From positions 117,313-181,312 of the forward strand of contig CAUZCL010000002.1 of the NCBI GenBank assembly GCA_963578475.1: DNA of 64,000 nucleotides, read 5' to 3'. Source of the DNA: SMYC01 sp963578475. GTDB taxonomy: Bacteria; Acidobacteriota; Vicinamibacteria; Marinacidobacterales; SMYC01. The position numbers and the translations under genes were made by a program. How positions within the stretch are numbered: the first letter of the stretch is position 1; every line of letters begins with the position of its first letter. The notes beneath the pieces are model-generated. The model searched no databases. It was not told the origin of the DNA and saw nothing but the letters and a program-made list of their open reading frames with translations. Positions 1 to 7,992 of the stretch are shown here, one piece after another.

Positions 1-650
1 GAGCGACGGCTCGAATCGTGGGGCGCCACGGACGAGATCCTGAAAGGGCCGAGCGGACCACTCGGGGGCGACGTGTATCGCATCGCGACGAAAGAGGTCG
101 GCGTCTGGGTTACGCTTCACTTGGCGCGATCTGAGGTGACGGCCAGTCTTTTTCTCACGGATAGAGTGGGCTGCACCCGGCTCGATTTCAGTGCTTCCTG
201 CTCGCCTGCACCCATGCGCACCCCTGCGTCACGCCCCTCGAGCTCCGAACGCGCGTTCACGGATGCCGACTTGGATGCCGACTTGGATGCCCTTCTGGAC
301 AGTAGCGTCCCCCTCCTCGTCTTTTTGTGGTAACCGCATTTGCCAATGTCGGCGGATGGCTATCAAGAGATCGAAGCGGCGACCACGGCCCTGGATTTGA
401 GGCTCGCCGCTGTAGTGGACCCTTCCGCGGACCCGGGCTACGTGGCCACGGTTGGTGACGATTTGGGCATCCCCGAGTCCGCCCGACAGCCTTTCGCGTC
501 GGTCGAGCTCTTGTTCCGCGATCTCGCCGTGCATGCGCCGACCATCCTCATCTTTGCAACGGGAAAGTGAGCGCGCCGCTCCCCGGCTATCGGAACAGTG
601 CGGCCTATCGTGAGCACATCGGAAAAGTTCTCGAATCCAGTCGCCGCTGA
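1..650 (+). pseudogene. Broken gene for a secreted thioredoxin-fold-like protein of unknown function (5' end outside the window)
   Basis: The frame is open from the first base and reads through GDVYRIATKEVGVW to VPLLVFLW, then meets TAA at 331-333. The same frame continues with coherent sequence (MSADGYQEIEAATTALDL, HAPTILIFATGK) to a TGA at 568-570. A one-base shift near 565 restores a tail reading GKVSAPLPGYRNSAAYREH and ending at 648-650. A hydrophobic strand followed by a short linker and a regular alpha/beta pattern resembles a thioredoxin-like fold, but I do not recognise the family. One nonsense codon plus one frameshift argue for a pseudogene. The real 5' end is outside the window. 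Confidence 0.55.
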
Positions 651-688
651 GCGCGCCGCTTTACCCAAAGTACCTAATGGCCTTATCC

Positions 689-717
689 TTGCCATAGCCA
701 ACAACATTGAGGATACA
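689..717 (+). promoter_or_regulatory. Possible sigma-70 promoter of the FmdB-like gene
   Basis: TTGCCA at 689-694, a 17-nt spacer and GATACA at 712-717 precede the ATG at 724. A GAGGA at 709-713 could instead be a ribosome-binding site 10 nt before the start, so promoter and Shine-Dalgarno readings compete. Confidence 0.3.
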
Positions 718-723
718 ATTTCG

Positions 724-957
724 ATGCCCATATTCGAGTACCGATGCAAGAAATGTGAGGACGAGTTCGAAGCCCTCGTTCTAGGTCGCGAGAACGTCGA
801 ATGTCCGAGCTGCCACGGCAGAAAACTCGAGAAGCTTCTCTCCACGTTTGCCGCGTTCAGCGGCTCGGGGAGCTCTCGAATGGAAGCTCTCTCCGCACCA
901 GGCGCGTGCGGAACCTGTGGGGATCCGCGCGGGCCCGGAGCTTGCTCGACGAACTGA
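724..957 (+). CDS. FmdB-family zinc ribbon protein
   Basis: A 77-residue protein starting MPIFEYRCKKCEDEFEALV. Two CxxC knuckles (YRCKKCED near residue 8 and VECPSCHG near residue 28) form the zinc ribbon that defines the FmdB/CxxC_CXXC_SSSS regulatory-protein family. The tail has a further CGTC and ends GPGACSTN. The length is normal. The ATG at 724 is chosen because family members begin MPIYEYxC; the frame is open further upstream but that part is not protein-like. Family members are small putative regulators without a settled biochemical role. It stands alone between two eroded loci. Confidence 0.85.
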   Translation: MPIFEYRCKKCEDEFEALVLGRENVECPSCHGRKLEKLLSTFAAFSGSGSSRMEALSAPGACGTCGDPRGPGACSTN

Positions 958-1040
958 ACACCGCGTTACCTATCGCTTCAACTGAGCCGCGATCGCACGG
1001 GGCGGGGCGTACCGGCGAGATTCTAGAACTAGCACTCGCA

Positions 1041-1690
1041 CTAACGCGAGGCGCAAAGCGCGAGCATGGCGTCCATGTCGCCGAGCCCCTCGCTCCAATG
1101 CTATTCGACGAGAGCGCCGCGCTGGGCTCGAGAGAATCCACGGGGCCTCATGGTCCTTTGCGGCCTCGTCATTGATGTCGGAGCTGCCGGAGCACGCGGA
1201 TTGCCACAGCTTGGCGATCGAGGAGGCTAGCTCTGCCGCTTCTGGACCAGCAAAGACGTTTGCCATCATCAACTCTGCGCTCGGGTCGACGACTTTGAAG
1301 TAGAAGCGCTTGTCGGATTCGCTCTTCTTTGGCACCGCGTTCGCGAGGTAGAAGAGATTCCCATCGGGCAAAAAGGCCGGGAAGTAACTGCCGGCGCCTG
1401 GTTCGAGGGACGTCGTGATACGCGCCATCCTTGAGTAACCCACGATGTCACCCGCGTGGTCCTGTGTGAGGTTGACGACGACCACGTCCGTGATCGTCGA
1501 TGCGTCGAGCCCTCCATGGATGAATGGGGTCAAATAGCTGCCTTTGCTGATGTGGAAGGTCAGCTTGGAGTTGTCATAGGCGAAGTCCGCCTTCCCTGCG
1601 GCAAAGCCGAAATCGACAACCGCCTCGCAGCGCGTGGTGCCCTCGGCGGGAAAGGTTTCGACAATGCGAAATACTTGCAGAGAAGAGCTT
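1041..1690 (-). pseudogene. 3' remnant of a gene of unknown function with a PD40/TolB-like region
   Basis: Reading leftwards from about 1690 one frame gives QVFRIVETFPAEGTTRCEAV, then LPDGNLFYLANAVPKKSESD and ELASSIAKLWQSACS, which is clearly protein-like. Near 1130 the frame is lost; the shifted frame reads ILSRAQRGALVE, a TAG, and HWSEGLGDMDAMLALCASR with a stop at 1041-1043. There is no start codon: the 5' side runs directly into the truncated lactate permease at about 1690. I do not recognise the family; the 'PDGNLFYLAN' segment resembles PD40/TolB repeats. It is a truncated, frameshifted remnant. Confidence 0.5.
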
Positions 1691-2235
1691 GATCCCAGCT
1701 AGTGTGACGACGGGAATTCCAAGTGAGCCGAAGGCGACTGGGGCAGTGTTGGCGTCCAAGCAGATAAAAGCTGCATAGAAGGGCGAGAATCCAAGGCCAG
1801 TCAACATGGCCGCGGCCACGGCGACGGGGGTGCCGAAGCCCGCCGCGCCCTCGATGAAGGCCCCGAACGCAAACCCGATCAGTACAGCCTGCAAACGACG
1901 GTCTTCGCTGAGCGCGCCAATCGAGTCTTTGATGATCTCGAATTTGCCCGTGTCAACGTCACTCGATAGAGGATCAGCGAGGCGATCACGATCCAGCCGA
2001 TGGGGAACAACCCAAACGCGGCGCCATAGACCATCGAGGCGCCGGCTTGGGGGACAGGCATTCCGAAAACGGCTACGGCGAGGACCAGCGCGGCGCCGAG
2101 CGCGCTGAGGCCGGCTATCCAGCTGGGCTTTCTCTTGACGCCCAGCATGTAGAACAGGATGACCAGCGGTATGGCAGCCACGAGGGTGGAGTAGACGAGA
2201 CTTCCTGCAACCGGTACGTAGTTTTGTTCCCACAT
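1690..2235 (-). pseudogene. lctP: Truncated L-lactate permease (LctP family)
   Basis: The ATG at 2235 opens a membrane protein beginning MWEQNYVPVAGSLVYSTLVA with several hydrophobic helices. Near 1965 the frame shifts, and the next frame continues with the family signature IGFAFGAFIEGAAGFGTPVA and DANTAPVAFGSLGIPV. The sequence then breaks off at about 1690, after roughly 180 residues, where an unrelated frame begins. LctP permeases are normally around 550 residues with 12 or more helices and import lactate or glycolate with protons. One frameshift plus loss of the C-terminal two thirds make this a pseudogene. Confidence 0.8.
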
Positions 2236-2237
2236 AG

Positions 2238-2440
2238 TCGAAACTCGGCAAGACTCTACCACCGCGGGAACGCGTCGACGAACATTTCTCCGAGTGGGAC
2301 CGATTCGGTTCACCGGGCTGCGCCCTGGGAATAGCTCGAAGTGGCAGGATCCTCGGCTCGGTCTCCAAGCAACTCACGGCGACGAGACTCATGTTGCTTG
2401 CCGAACGGGGAGAGTTGTCTCTGGACGACGATTTTCCAGC
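2238..2440 (+). pseudogene. Remnant of a beta-lactamase-family serine hydrolase
   Basis: Just after a TAG at 2235, one frame reads PPRERVDEHFSEWDRFGSPG, GCALGIARSGRI and then GSVSKQLTATRLMLLAERG with ELSLDDD. This is the N-terminal part of a class C beta-lactamase-like (peptidase S12) serine hydrolase, including the catalytic SxxK (SVSK). About 30-35 residues expected between the first strand and the SxxK helix are missing. After about 2440 no homology is visible. It is divergent from the broken permease and is a second, smaller copy of the type seen at 16.8 kb. Confidence 0.6.
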
Positions 2441-2530
2441 GTTCCTTGTTTGCTTGGCGTTACTTTGCGGACACACCTCGGCGGCGTTCGCTACTGCGGT
2501 TCGTCCTTCGCTAACCGTAGTCCAATATAG

Positions 2531-2560
2531 TTTCCAAGCACAGGCATGTTTTGCTACTAT
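2531..2560 (+). promoter_or_regulatory. Putative promoter of the SnoaL-like gene
   Basis: TTTCCA at 2531-2536, an 18-nt spacer and TACTAT at 2555-2560 lie about 40 nt before the start codon at 2601. A strong AAGGAGG ribosome-binding site at 2587-2593 lies 7 nt before the ATG. Confidence 0.4.
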
Positions 2561-2600
2561 CGCGCCTCCACAATCGGAGCACCCATAAGGAGGAAGAATC

Positions 2601-3017
2601 ATGTCGTCGATTGCAGAAGTTGCGGAAAAATTCTTCGACGCCTGTGAGACCGGAAAAGGCTGGGAGGGTTGTAAAGACTACTGTCAGCCCGATGCCACGT
2701 TCGCCGCGCAAGCAGAACCGCTCACCGACGTGAAAAGCTTGGAGCAGTACGCGGAGTGGATGAAGGGCTTGTGCGCGATCATGCCCGACGGCAAATACGT
2801 GGTGAAATCGATGGCCACCGACGAGGCGCGCAACAACGTGTGCGCATTCGGCGTTCTCACCGCCACCCACACCGAAGAGGGCGGCCCGGTTGCACCCACG
2901 GGCAAGCGCACCAGCGCGGACTACGTCTACGTGATGGATTTTGACGGCGACAAGATCGAGCACATGACCAAGATATGGAATGCCGGATGGACGTTGAAGG
3001 AGCTCGGCTGGGCCTAG
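2601..3017 (+). CDS. SnoaL-like (NTF2-fold) protein
   Basis: A 138-residue soluble protein, MSSIAEVAEKFFDACETGKG..., with the layout of the NTF2-like/SnoaL superfamily: an N-terminal helix pair, a WMKGLCAIMPDGKY segment and a C-terminal beta sheet ending HMTKIWNAGWTLKELGWA. Family members range from polyketide cyclases to isomerases and non-catalytic ligand binders, so substrate and reaction cannot be named. Start choice is firm because of the AAGGAGG 7 nt upstream. It is monocistronic; the next sequence is a minus-strand gene remnant. Confidence 0.8.
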   Translation: MSSIAEVAEKFFDACETGKGWEGCKDYCQPDATFAAQAEPLTDVKSLEQYAEWMKGLCAIMPDGKYVVKSMATDEARNNVCAFGVLTATHTEEGGPVAPTGKRTSADYVYVMDFDGDKIEHMTKIWNAGWTLKELGWA

Positions 3018-3019
3018 TC

Positions 3020-3259
3020 TTAGAGCTCGTGCAGCAAAACTTTCGCCTCCCCGAGGTCGGGGGTGTCGAACCCTTTGGTGAACCAGCTGCAAGTCTCGCT
3101 GAGCATCTTTTTTGCTTCGGCGCGCTTGCCATGCTGTTGCCAAAGGCGCGCGAGACTCACCGTCGAACGGAGCTCGAGCGTGCGGGAGTTCTGGCCACGG
3201 GCTACGTCGACGGCCCTTTGGAGGCGCGCGTCGTCCCCGCGCGCACGGAGCCACAGCTC
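3020..3259 (-). pseudogene. C-terminal remnant of a TPR-containing adenylate cyclase/regulator-type protein
   Basis: The 80 codons directly after the stop of the FAD oxidoreductase read, in that gene's frame, ELWLRARGDDARLQRAVDVA, then RSTVSLARLWQQHGKRAEAK and WFTKGFDTPDLGEAKVLLHE, ending TAA at 3020-3022. The pattern 'RxxxSLARLWxxxGKRxEA...WFTEGFDTxDLxEAKxLL' is the usual C-terminus of large bacterial ATPase/TPR proteins linked to adenylate cyclase or LuxR domains. No start or upstream domains remain, so this is a deletion scar fused behind another gene. Confidence 0.65.
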
Positions 3260-5128
3260 TCAAAAGTACGCGTCGAGAAGCGCCTCGACCGCCCGGCGCC
3301 CTTCGCCGGCGGCTCCGACCCAGCTCTGGTGTCCATTGAGCTCCGAGTGGCCGATCGCGATCCGTCCGATCGGTTCGCGAATGATGTCGGGCGGTGCAGG
3401 GTTGTCGTTCATGCCGAAGCGAAACCCCGGACCCGGTGCGACATAGGCGTGGCCCCAGCGGTTGAGAATGATCCCCGCGATATCGGTTGCGGGATCGAAT
3501 CCCGCTTCACCGAACATTACCGTCATTTGCTCGCGCACCTGCCGCTCGTAGTCCGCAAACGAAGTGGACAACATCTCCGCACGTCCGACGATGCCTTGCT
3601 GCTTCATCGGGATACCGGGCTTTACAAACGGCACATAGAACGTCAACACGATCGGCTTGTCGGGATGCAGTGGCTCTGTTTTGCCAGGAATGATCATCGG
3701 ACGGCGAATGTTGCACGTAAATCCGAATCCGCCTGACCAGATGGTCGCCGACACGCCCAGGCGCGCTAGGAATCGCCAGTTCCGAAGCGCAACATTCACG
3801 ACCAGCTGCGGGGCGTGGGTAAATTCGTCGTACGCATCGTGATGGCTTTGCGGCAGATCCCGGATCACGTGCCGATTGACCCAACCTCCCGAAGCCATCA
3901 CCACCGACTTCGCGCGAAGCCGGTACAACTCACCGTCACGCGAATACGTGACGGCGACACCGTCCCCTCCGGCATGCTCGACGCGTACGGCCGTCGAGCG
4001 CAGTCTGATGCGTACGGAATTGCTTTCTCGGTCCAGCTCGTCGAAGGCAACGTTTCCGAACAGGGTCTGCGAAAACGTGTCACCCGTTATAGCATTCGGG
4101 ACGAGCTTCTTGACGAAGTAACGCGCAATCGCAGTATTCCCTCCCGGAAACGAGATGAGCGGATCCGAATCCGCGGCGTAGCTCGCAGGCTTGGTAAAAC
4201 CCGGCAAGGCGAACACGCGCCCCCAATATGCGCTCACGGAGTCACAGCCAAGCCCGACGATGCTGGCCATGATCGGGTCGAAGTATGCGCTGACATCCTG
4301 CGGTACTTTCAAAACGTCCGTGTAGTAGGACTCGAGCGTCATCGAATCGAGCCAGGCATCTGTCCTTTTTTCAGGAGGCGTTTCCGTTTCCCACAGTCGG
4401 CGGAACGCCGATTGAACCTCGTCTCTCCAGGGCGTCGAGCGCAAGCCTGTTTTCCAGACGTCCTTCACCCAGGGATTGTCTGCACCACGAAAAAAATGAC
4501 CCACATCGAAGGAGTGCCAGACTGCGTAGTCGTAGTTATCGAACGGGATACGCATGCCCTCGGCGGCACCCTCGGGCTCCCTGAACTCGAAATCGCGGGG
4601 GATGTTCAGCGCCGTGAAGTAGTCATCCGGCTCACCGGTCTCTCGCTGGACGGCAAAATCGTTGGAGCCTTGCGGTCCCATGAGGTGAACCCCCTCGACC
4701 TCGAACTCGTTTCGTTTTGCCTCGCCACCGAAAATCGGATGGTTGTCGAGAAGGATCGTTTTGCCGCGCGGGTAGAGACGGCGAAAGTGATGCGCAGCCG
4801 ACAGTCCAGAGAACCCCGCACCGATCACGGCGAGGTCGTAGACCTCTCCGGTGTCAATCGCATCCAGTGTGGGACGCTCGAAAGTACCAGCACGTATCTC
4901 GTGCGCGACCCCAACGAGCTCCGGCGTATTGCCATGAGACGGCGCGTAGTCGCCGATGCCGCCCGGGCCATACCAATCGACATCGAGCTTGAAACCATAA
5001 TCCGGTTGTTGTTCCGGTAGGCTGCCCCCGACGATAGCGCCGCCCATGGCCAGGGCCGACCCCTGGATGAAATCACGCCGCGTGATGGGCCGATCCAGGC
5101 CGAGCTCCCTGTCGTGTTTGCCGGTCAC
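3260..5128 (-). CDS. TAT-exported FAD/NAD(P)-binding oxidoreductase (spermidine dehydrogenase-like)
   Basis: A 622-residue flavoprotein from a GTG at 5128. An N-terminal twin-arginine signal (RPITRRDFIQGSALAMGGA) precedes a linker and a Rossmann dinucleotide-binding motif DLAVIGAGFSGLSAAHHF with a downstream acidic strand end (ILLDNHPIFGGEAKRNEF). The spacing and the GGEAKRNEF segment match FAD-dependent amine oxidoreductases of the spermidine dehydrogenase type. The true substrate is unknown. The GTG start gives a short n-region before the RR motif; the frame upstream is arginine-rich and unlikely to be coding. The last residues (HQSWVGAAGEGRRAVEALLD) complete the FAD site. A remnant of another gene follows in frame after the stop. 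Confidence 0.8.
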   Translation of the reverse strand: MTGKHDRELGLDRPITRRDFIQGSALAMGGAIVGGSLPEQQPDYGFKLDVDWYGPGGIGDYAPSHGNTPELVGVAHEIRAGTFERPTLDAIDTGEVYDLAVIGAGFSGLSAAHHFRRLYPRGKTILLDNHPIFGGEAKRNEFEVEGVHLMGPQGSNDFAVQRETGEPDDYFTALNIPRDFEFREPEGAAEGMRIPFDNYDYAVWHSFDVGHFFRGADNPWVKDVWKTGLRSTPWRDEVQSAFRRLWETETPPEKRTDAWLDSMTLESYYTDVLKVPQDVSAYFDPIMASIVGLGCDSVSAYWGRVFALPGFTKPASYAADSDPLISFPGGNTAIARYFVKKLVPNAITGDTFSQTLFGNVAFDELDRESNSVRIRLRSTAVRVEHAGGDGVAVTYSRDGELYRLRAKSVVMASGGWVNRHVIRDLPQSHHDAYDEFTHAPQLVVNVALRNWRFLARLGVSATIWSGGFGFTCNIRRPMIIPGKTEPLHPDKPIVLTFYVPFVKPGIPMKQQGIVGRAEMLSTSFADYERQVREQMTVMFGEAGFDPATDIAGIILNRWGHAYVAPGPGFRFGMNDNPAPPDIIREPIGRIAIGHSELNGHQSWVGAAGEGRRAVEALLDAYF

Positions 5129-5251
5129 TCGCCTGATTCTATGACGGTTGAAAACTGCTCCGCAAATCCTGAAAAGAGCACAATCTCGAACCCGTAAAAC
5201 CGACCGGCGGCCCGCGTCCAATCACGTACGAAACCTCGTCGTCGGACTTCG

Positions 5252-6247
5252 CTACTGCGGCTCGTCGTCCGCTGACGTCGTCGTGATCCTCTCCACAAGC
5301 TCGAGATTCACTCGGTCCGACGAGGCCTCCCACATACGGCGCGCGAGGCCCTCGAGCTGGCTGCGGTCGGGGCGGGTGATGGTCACGCCAGCCACCACCA
5401 GCTCCTCCAATGCAGATTCCTCCGCGCGACGATAGCTTTCGCGTTCCGCGGCCACGGCCCTTCTTGCCGCGAGGCGAATCGCCGCCTGATCTTTGGACGA
5501 GAGCGATGCGAAGACCCGCTCGCTCATGACCAAAGGCGCGACGAGGTACATCCAGCCGATCTCGGCCCAGTGTGGCGCCACCTCGTAGAAGCGTTTCGAA
5601 ACATAGTTGGAGCGTGCCGCCTCGGCGCCGTCGATGACCCCTTGCTCCAGTGCGGTATAGACCTCGCCGTAGGCCATGGGCAACGGGCTGGCTCCGAAGG
5701 CTTCGAACGCCCGGAGGTGCAGAGGATTTTCCATCGTGCGAATCTTGAGGCCGGTCAGGTCGTGGAGCTCGTCGACTCGGCGGTCTCTCGTCATGAGATG
5801 TCGCAAGCCCGCATCGAAGTAACCGAGCAGGCGAAGCCCCTTCGCGCGCAGCGGTTCACCGAAGCTCTCTCCGATGGGACCGTCCAGAACGCGGTACATG
5901 TGCTCGCGGTCGCGAAACAGATAGGGAAGGTCGAAGACGAGGAGCTCCGGAGCGAACGTCGCCAGGGGCGCGTTGGACGGGCAGGCGAGCTCGACCGCGC
6001 CGAGGATCGTGAGCTCGATGACCTCGCGCTCGCTTCCGAGAGCGCTATTGGGGTAGACGTTGACGACGATGCGCCCGTTGGTTGCCCTCGCGAGCTCTTC
6101 GCCGAAGACTTCGAGACCCCGCACGGTCGGCTCGTTCGGCGCGCTGGAGGAGCTTGCCTTCAGGACGAGGACCGCATCCCGCTCGGACCCGCAGCCCGCT
6201 CCCGCGAAGCAGACCGCGACCAAGAGGGCATGAGCACGACGCGTCAT
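5252..6247 (-). CDS. dctP: TRAP transporter substrate-binding lipoprotein (DctP family)
   Basis: A 331-residue periplasmic solute-binding protein. The N-terminus MTRRAHALLVAVCFAGAGC is a lipoprotein signal with Cys19 as lipidation site. The body has the DctP landmarks GRIVVNVYPNSALGSEREVI, a central LTGLKIRTMENPLHLRAFEA and GEVYTALEQGVIDGAE, which form the carboxylate-binding cleft; the Arg in LKIRTMEN usually contacts the substrate carboxylate. Its ATG overlaps the stop of dctM by 4 nt (ATGA), so the genes are translationally coupled. Substrate is probably a C4-dicarboxylate, sugar acid or similar. Confidence 0.9.
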   Translation of the reverse strand: MTRRAHALLVAVCFAGAGCGSERDAVLVLKASSSSAPNEPTVRGLEVFGEELARATNGRIVVNVYPNSALGSEREVIELTILGAVELACPSNAPLATFAPELLVFDLPYLFRDREHMYRVLDGPIGESFGEPLRAKGLRLLGYFDAGLRHLMTRDRRVDELHDLTGLKIRTMENPLHLRAFEAFGASPLPMAYGEVYTALEQGVIDGAEAARSNYVSKRFYEVAPHWAEIGWMYLVAPLVMSERVFASLSSKDQAAIRLAARRAVAAERESYRRAEESALEELVVAGVTITRPDRSQLEGLARRMWEASSDRVNLELVERITTTSADDEPQ

Positions 6248-7515
6248 AGGAGCCCGAACCAGCGGGGAAGTATGATGACCGTCTCCGGGAAGAGCGTGAT
6301 CAACACTTGGACGGCTATCATCGCGGCAACGGGCCGAACCGTCCAGCCGGCGATGTCACTCACGCTCTGACCCGCGATCGAGCAAGCGACAAAAAGCGTC
6401 GCTCCGTAAGGCGGCGTCACCATGCCGATACACAGATTGACGGCGGCCAACACTCCGAAGTGCACCGGATCGACGCCGAACTGGATCGCGAGTGGGAACA
6501 GTATAGGCATGATCACGATGATCGCGGAGATGCTCTCCATAAACGTCCCGACCACGATCAGGACGACGTTCGCCGCCAGGAGAAACGAGAGCTGGTTAAC
6601 CGTCGAGGAGGACAACGCCTCTCCCAGCCGATCGGGCACACGCCCCACAGCGATGATCCACGCCAGCAAAAAGGCGGTGGTGGCGACGAACATCACCACC
6701 GAAGAGCGCAACGCCGCGGTGACCAGCAGTCGCTCGAGGTCTTTCAGTTTCAGCTCGCGATAGACGACAAACCCGACGACTAGGCCGTAGGCGACGGCGA
6801 TCCCTGCGGCCTCCGTGGCGGTGAATAGGCCGGCGAGGATGCCCCCGAGAACGAGCACCGGCATGCCGATAGCGGGAAGCGCCTGCCAGAGCGCGCTCGC
6901 CAAGGAAGTCTCCTCGAGGACGTCCGTTCGCGGCTCTCGCTCGTACCGCCGCGCTTGTTTTAAGCTCGACGCGATGAGGGCGCCGGCGATGAGAACGCCC
7001 GGCAGTATCCCGCCAATGAAAAGCGCGGCGATGGACGTCTCTGTGACGTAGCCCATTACAATCATGATGATGCTCGGCGGGATGATGGTGCCGATCGCCC
7101 CGCCGGCGGCTTGAAGCGCCGTCGCGAAACCGATGGGATAGCCGCGCTCTCTCATGGCCGGGATCATCATGGAGCCAACGGCTGCGGTGCTGGCGCTGGA
7201 ACTTCCCGAGATCCCGGCGAAGAACATGGACGACGTAATGGAGACGACGGGGAGCCCGCCCCGGAGGCGCCCCACGATCGCGATGGCCCGACTCGAGATC
7301 CCGCAAGCATTCATCAGCTCGCCCGCGAGAATGAACAATGGCACTGCCATCAGCGCCCAGGAGTCCAGAGCCGCGAAGGCTCTCTGCGCGATGACCTCGA
7401 GGGGTATCTGCCCGTTCACGAGCAAGGCGGCAGCGCCGCTCAGACCGATGCCGAAGGCGACCGGCACGCTCAGAGCAAGCAGGAGGACGAGGCTGAGGAA
7501 AAGGGCGACAATCAT
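6244..7515 (-). CDS. dctM: TRAP transporter large permease (DctM)
   Basis: A 423-residue integral membrane protein, MIVALFLSLVLLLALSVPVA..., with about 12 hydrophobic helices. Family signatures include SSMFFAGISGSSSASTAAVG and GTIIPPSIIMIVMGY in the first half and GMVTPPYGATLFVACSI in the second. It forms the ion-coupled transport subunit of a TRAP system with DctQ and DctP. It overlaps both neighbours by 4 nt. The start at 7515 is chosen because the upstream extension is arginine-rich noise and the overlap with dctQ is typical. Confidence 0.92.
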   Translation of the reverse strand: MIVALFLSLVLLLALSVPVAFGIGLSGAAALLVNGQIPLEVIAQRAFAALDSWALMAVPLFILAGELMNACGISSRAIAIVGRLRGGLPVVSITSSMFFAGISGSSSASTAAVGSMMIPAMRERGYPIGFATALQAAGGAIGTIIPPSIIMIVMGYVTETSIAALFIGGILPGVLIAGALIASSLKQARRYEREPRTDVLEETSLASALWQALPAIGMPVLVLGGILAGLFTATEAAGIAVAYGLVVGFVVYRELKLKDLERLLVTAALRSSVVMFVATTAFLLAWIIAVGRVPDRLGEALSSSTVNQLSFLLAANVVLIVVGTFMESISAIIVIMPILFPLAIQFGVDPVHFGVLAAVNLCIGMVTPPYGATLFVACSIAGQSVSDIAGWTVRPVAAMIAVQVLITLFPETVIILPRWFGLL

Positions 7516-7991
7516 CGAAGCGTTGCTCCCGCCGCGGGGCTTTCGCGCCGCCGCCCTTCGACGAAGAGCGAAGCCGCGACCGTCGTGATCAAGAGCCCGC
7601 TCGTCGGGACGGCGAGATAGGGCCAAATCATCGAGATGCCGAGGGCCGGGGAGACTTGGAGAGCCGCGATCGGAAGCATTCGGACTCCGAAGACGGTGAG
7701 CAGCAAGCCGAAGAGTCCGACGAGAAGATGATTCAGTGATCGAACCAGCCGCTTTGCCGCGGGCGGGAGCCGTGGCGTCAAGTAGTCGACGGCGAGGTGC
7801 AGGCCTTTCCGAAGGCAGATGGGCGACGCCAGCAGAACGAGCCACACCTGCAGATACCGCGCGAGCTCCTCCGTCCAGCTCGGCGGCTTGTCGAGCACGT
7901 ATCGGGCAACCACCTGGTAGACGACGAGTGCCGCGATGGTCGCCAAGAGGGCTGCTACGATCTTCTCGAGCTTTTCGAAGAGGGGAGTCAC
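7512..7991 (-). CDS. dctQ: TRAP transporter small permease (DctQ)
   Basis: A 159-residue membrane protein with four helices and the DctQ hallmark PPSWTEELARYLQVWLVLL in the first loop and second helix, followed by RKGLHLAVDYLTPRLP. It supports DctM folding and docking of DctP. The start is GTG at 7991, one base after the stop of the dehydrogenase gene, and its end overlaps dctM by 4 nt, so dehydrogenase-dctQ-dctM-dctP is one operon. Confidence 0.9.
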   Translation of the reverse strand: MTPLFEKLEKIVAALLATIAALVVYQVVARYVLDKPPSWTEELARYLQVWLVLLASPICLRKGLHLAVDYLTPRLPPAAKRLVRSLNHLLVGLFGLLLTVFGVRMLPIAALQVSPALGISMIWPYLAVPTSGLLITTVAASLFVEGRRRESPAAGATLR

Positions 7992-7992
7992 C

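Noticed and set aside
1574..2602. One long minus-strand frame that seems to cover the lactate permease locus
   Set aside because: Only its middle part is permease sequence; both ends are out-of-frame noise, and the true N-terminus lies in another frame from 2235.
3815..5020. 401-codon open frame on the plus strand
   Set aside because: Antisense shadow of the FAD oxidoreductase, with no recognisable domain and no ribosome-binding site.
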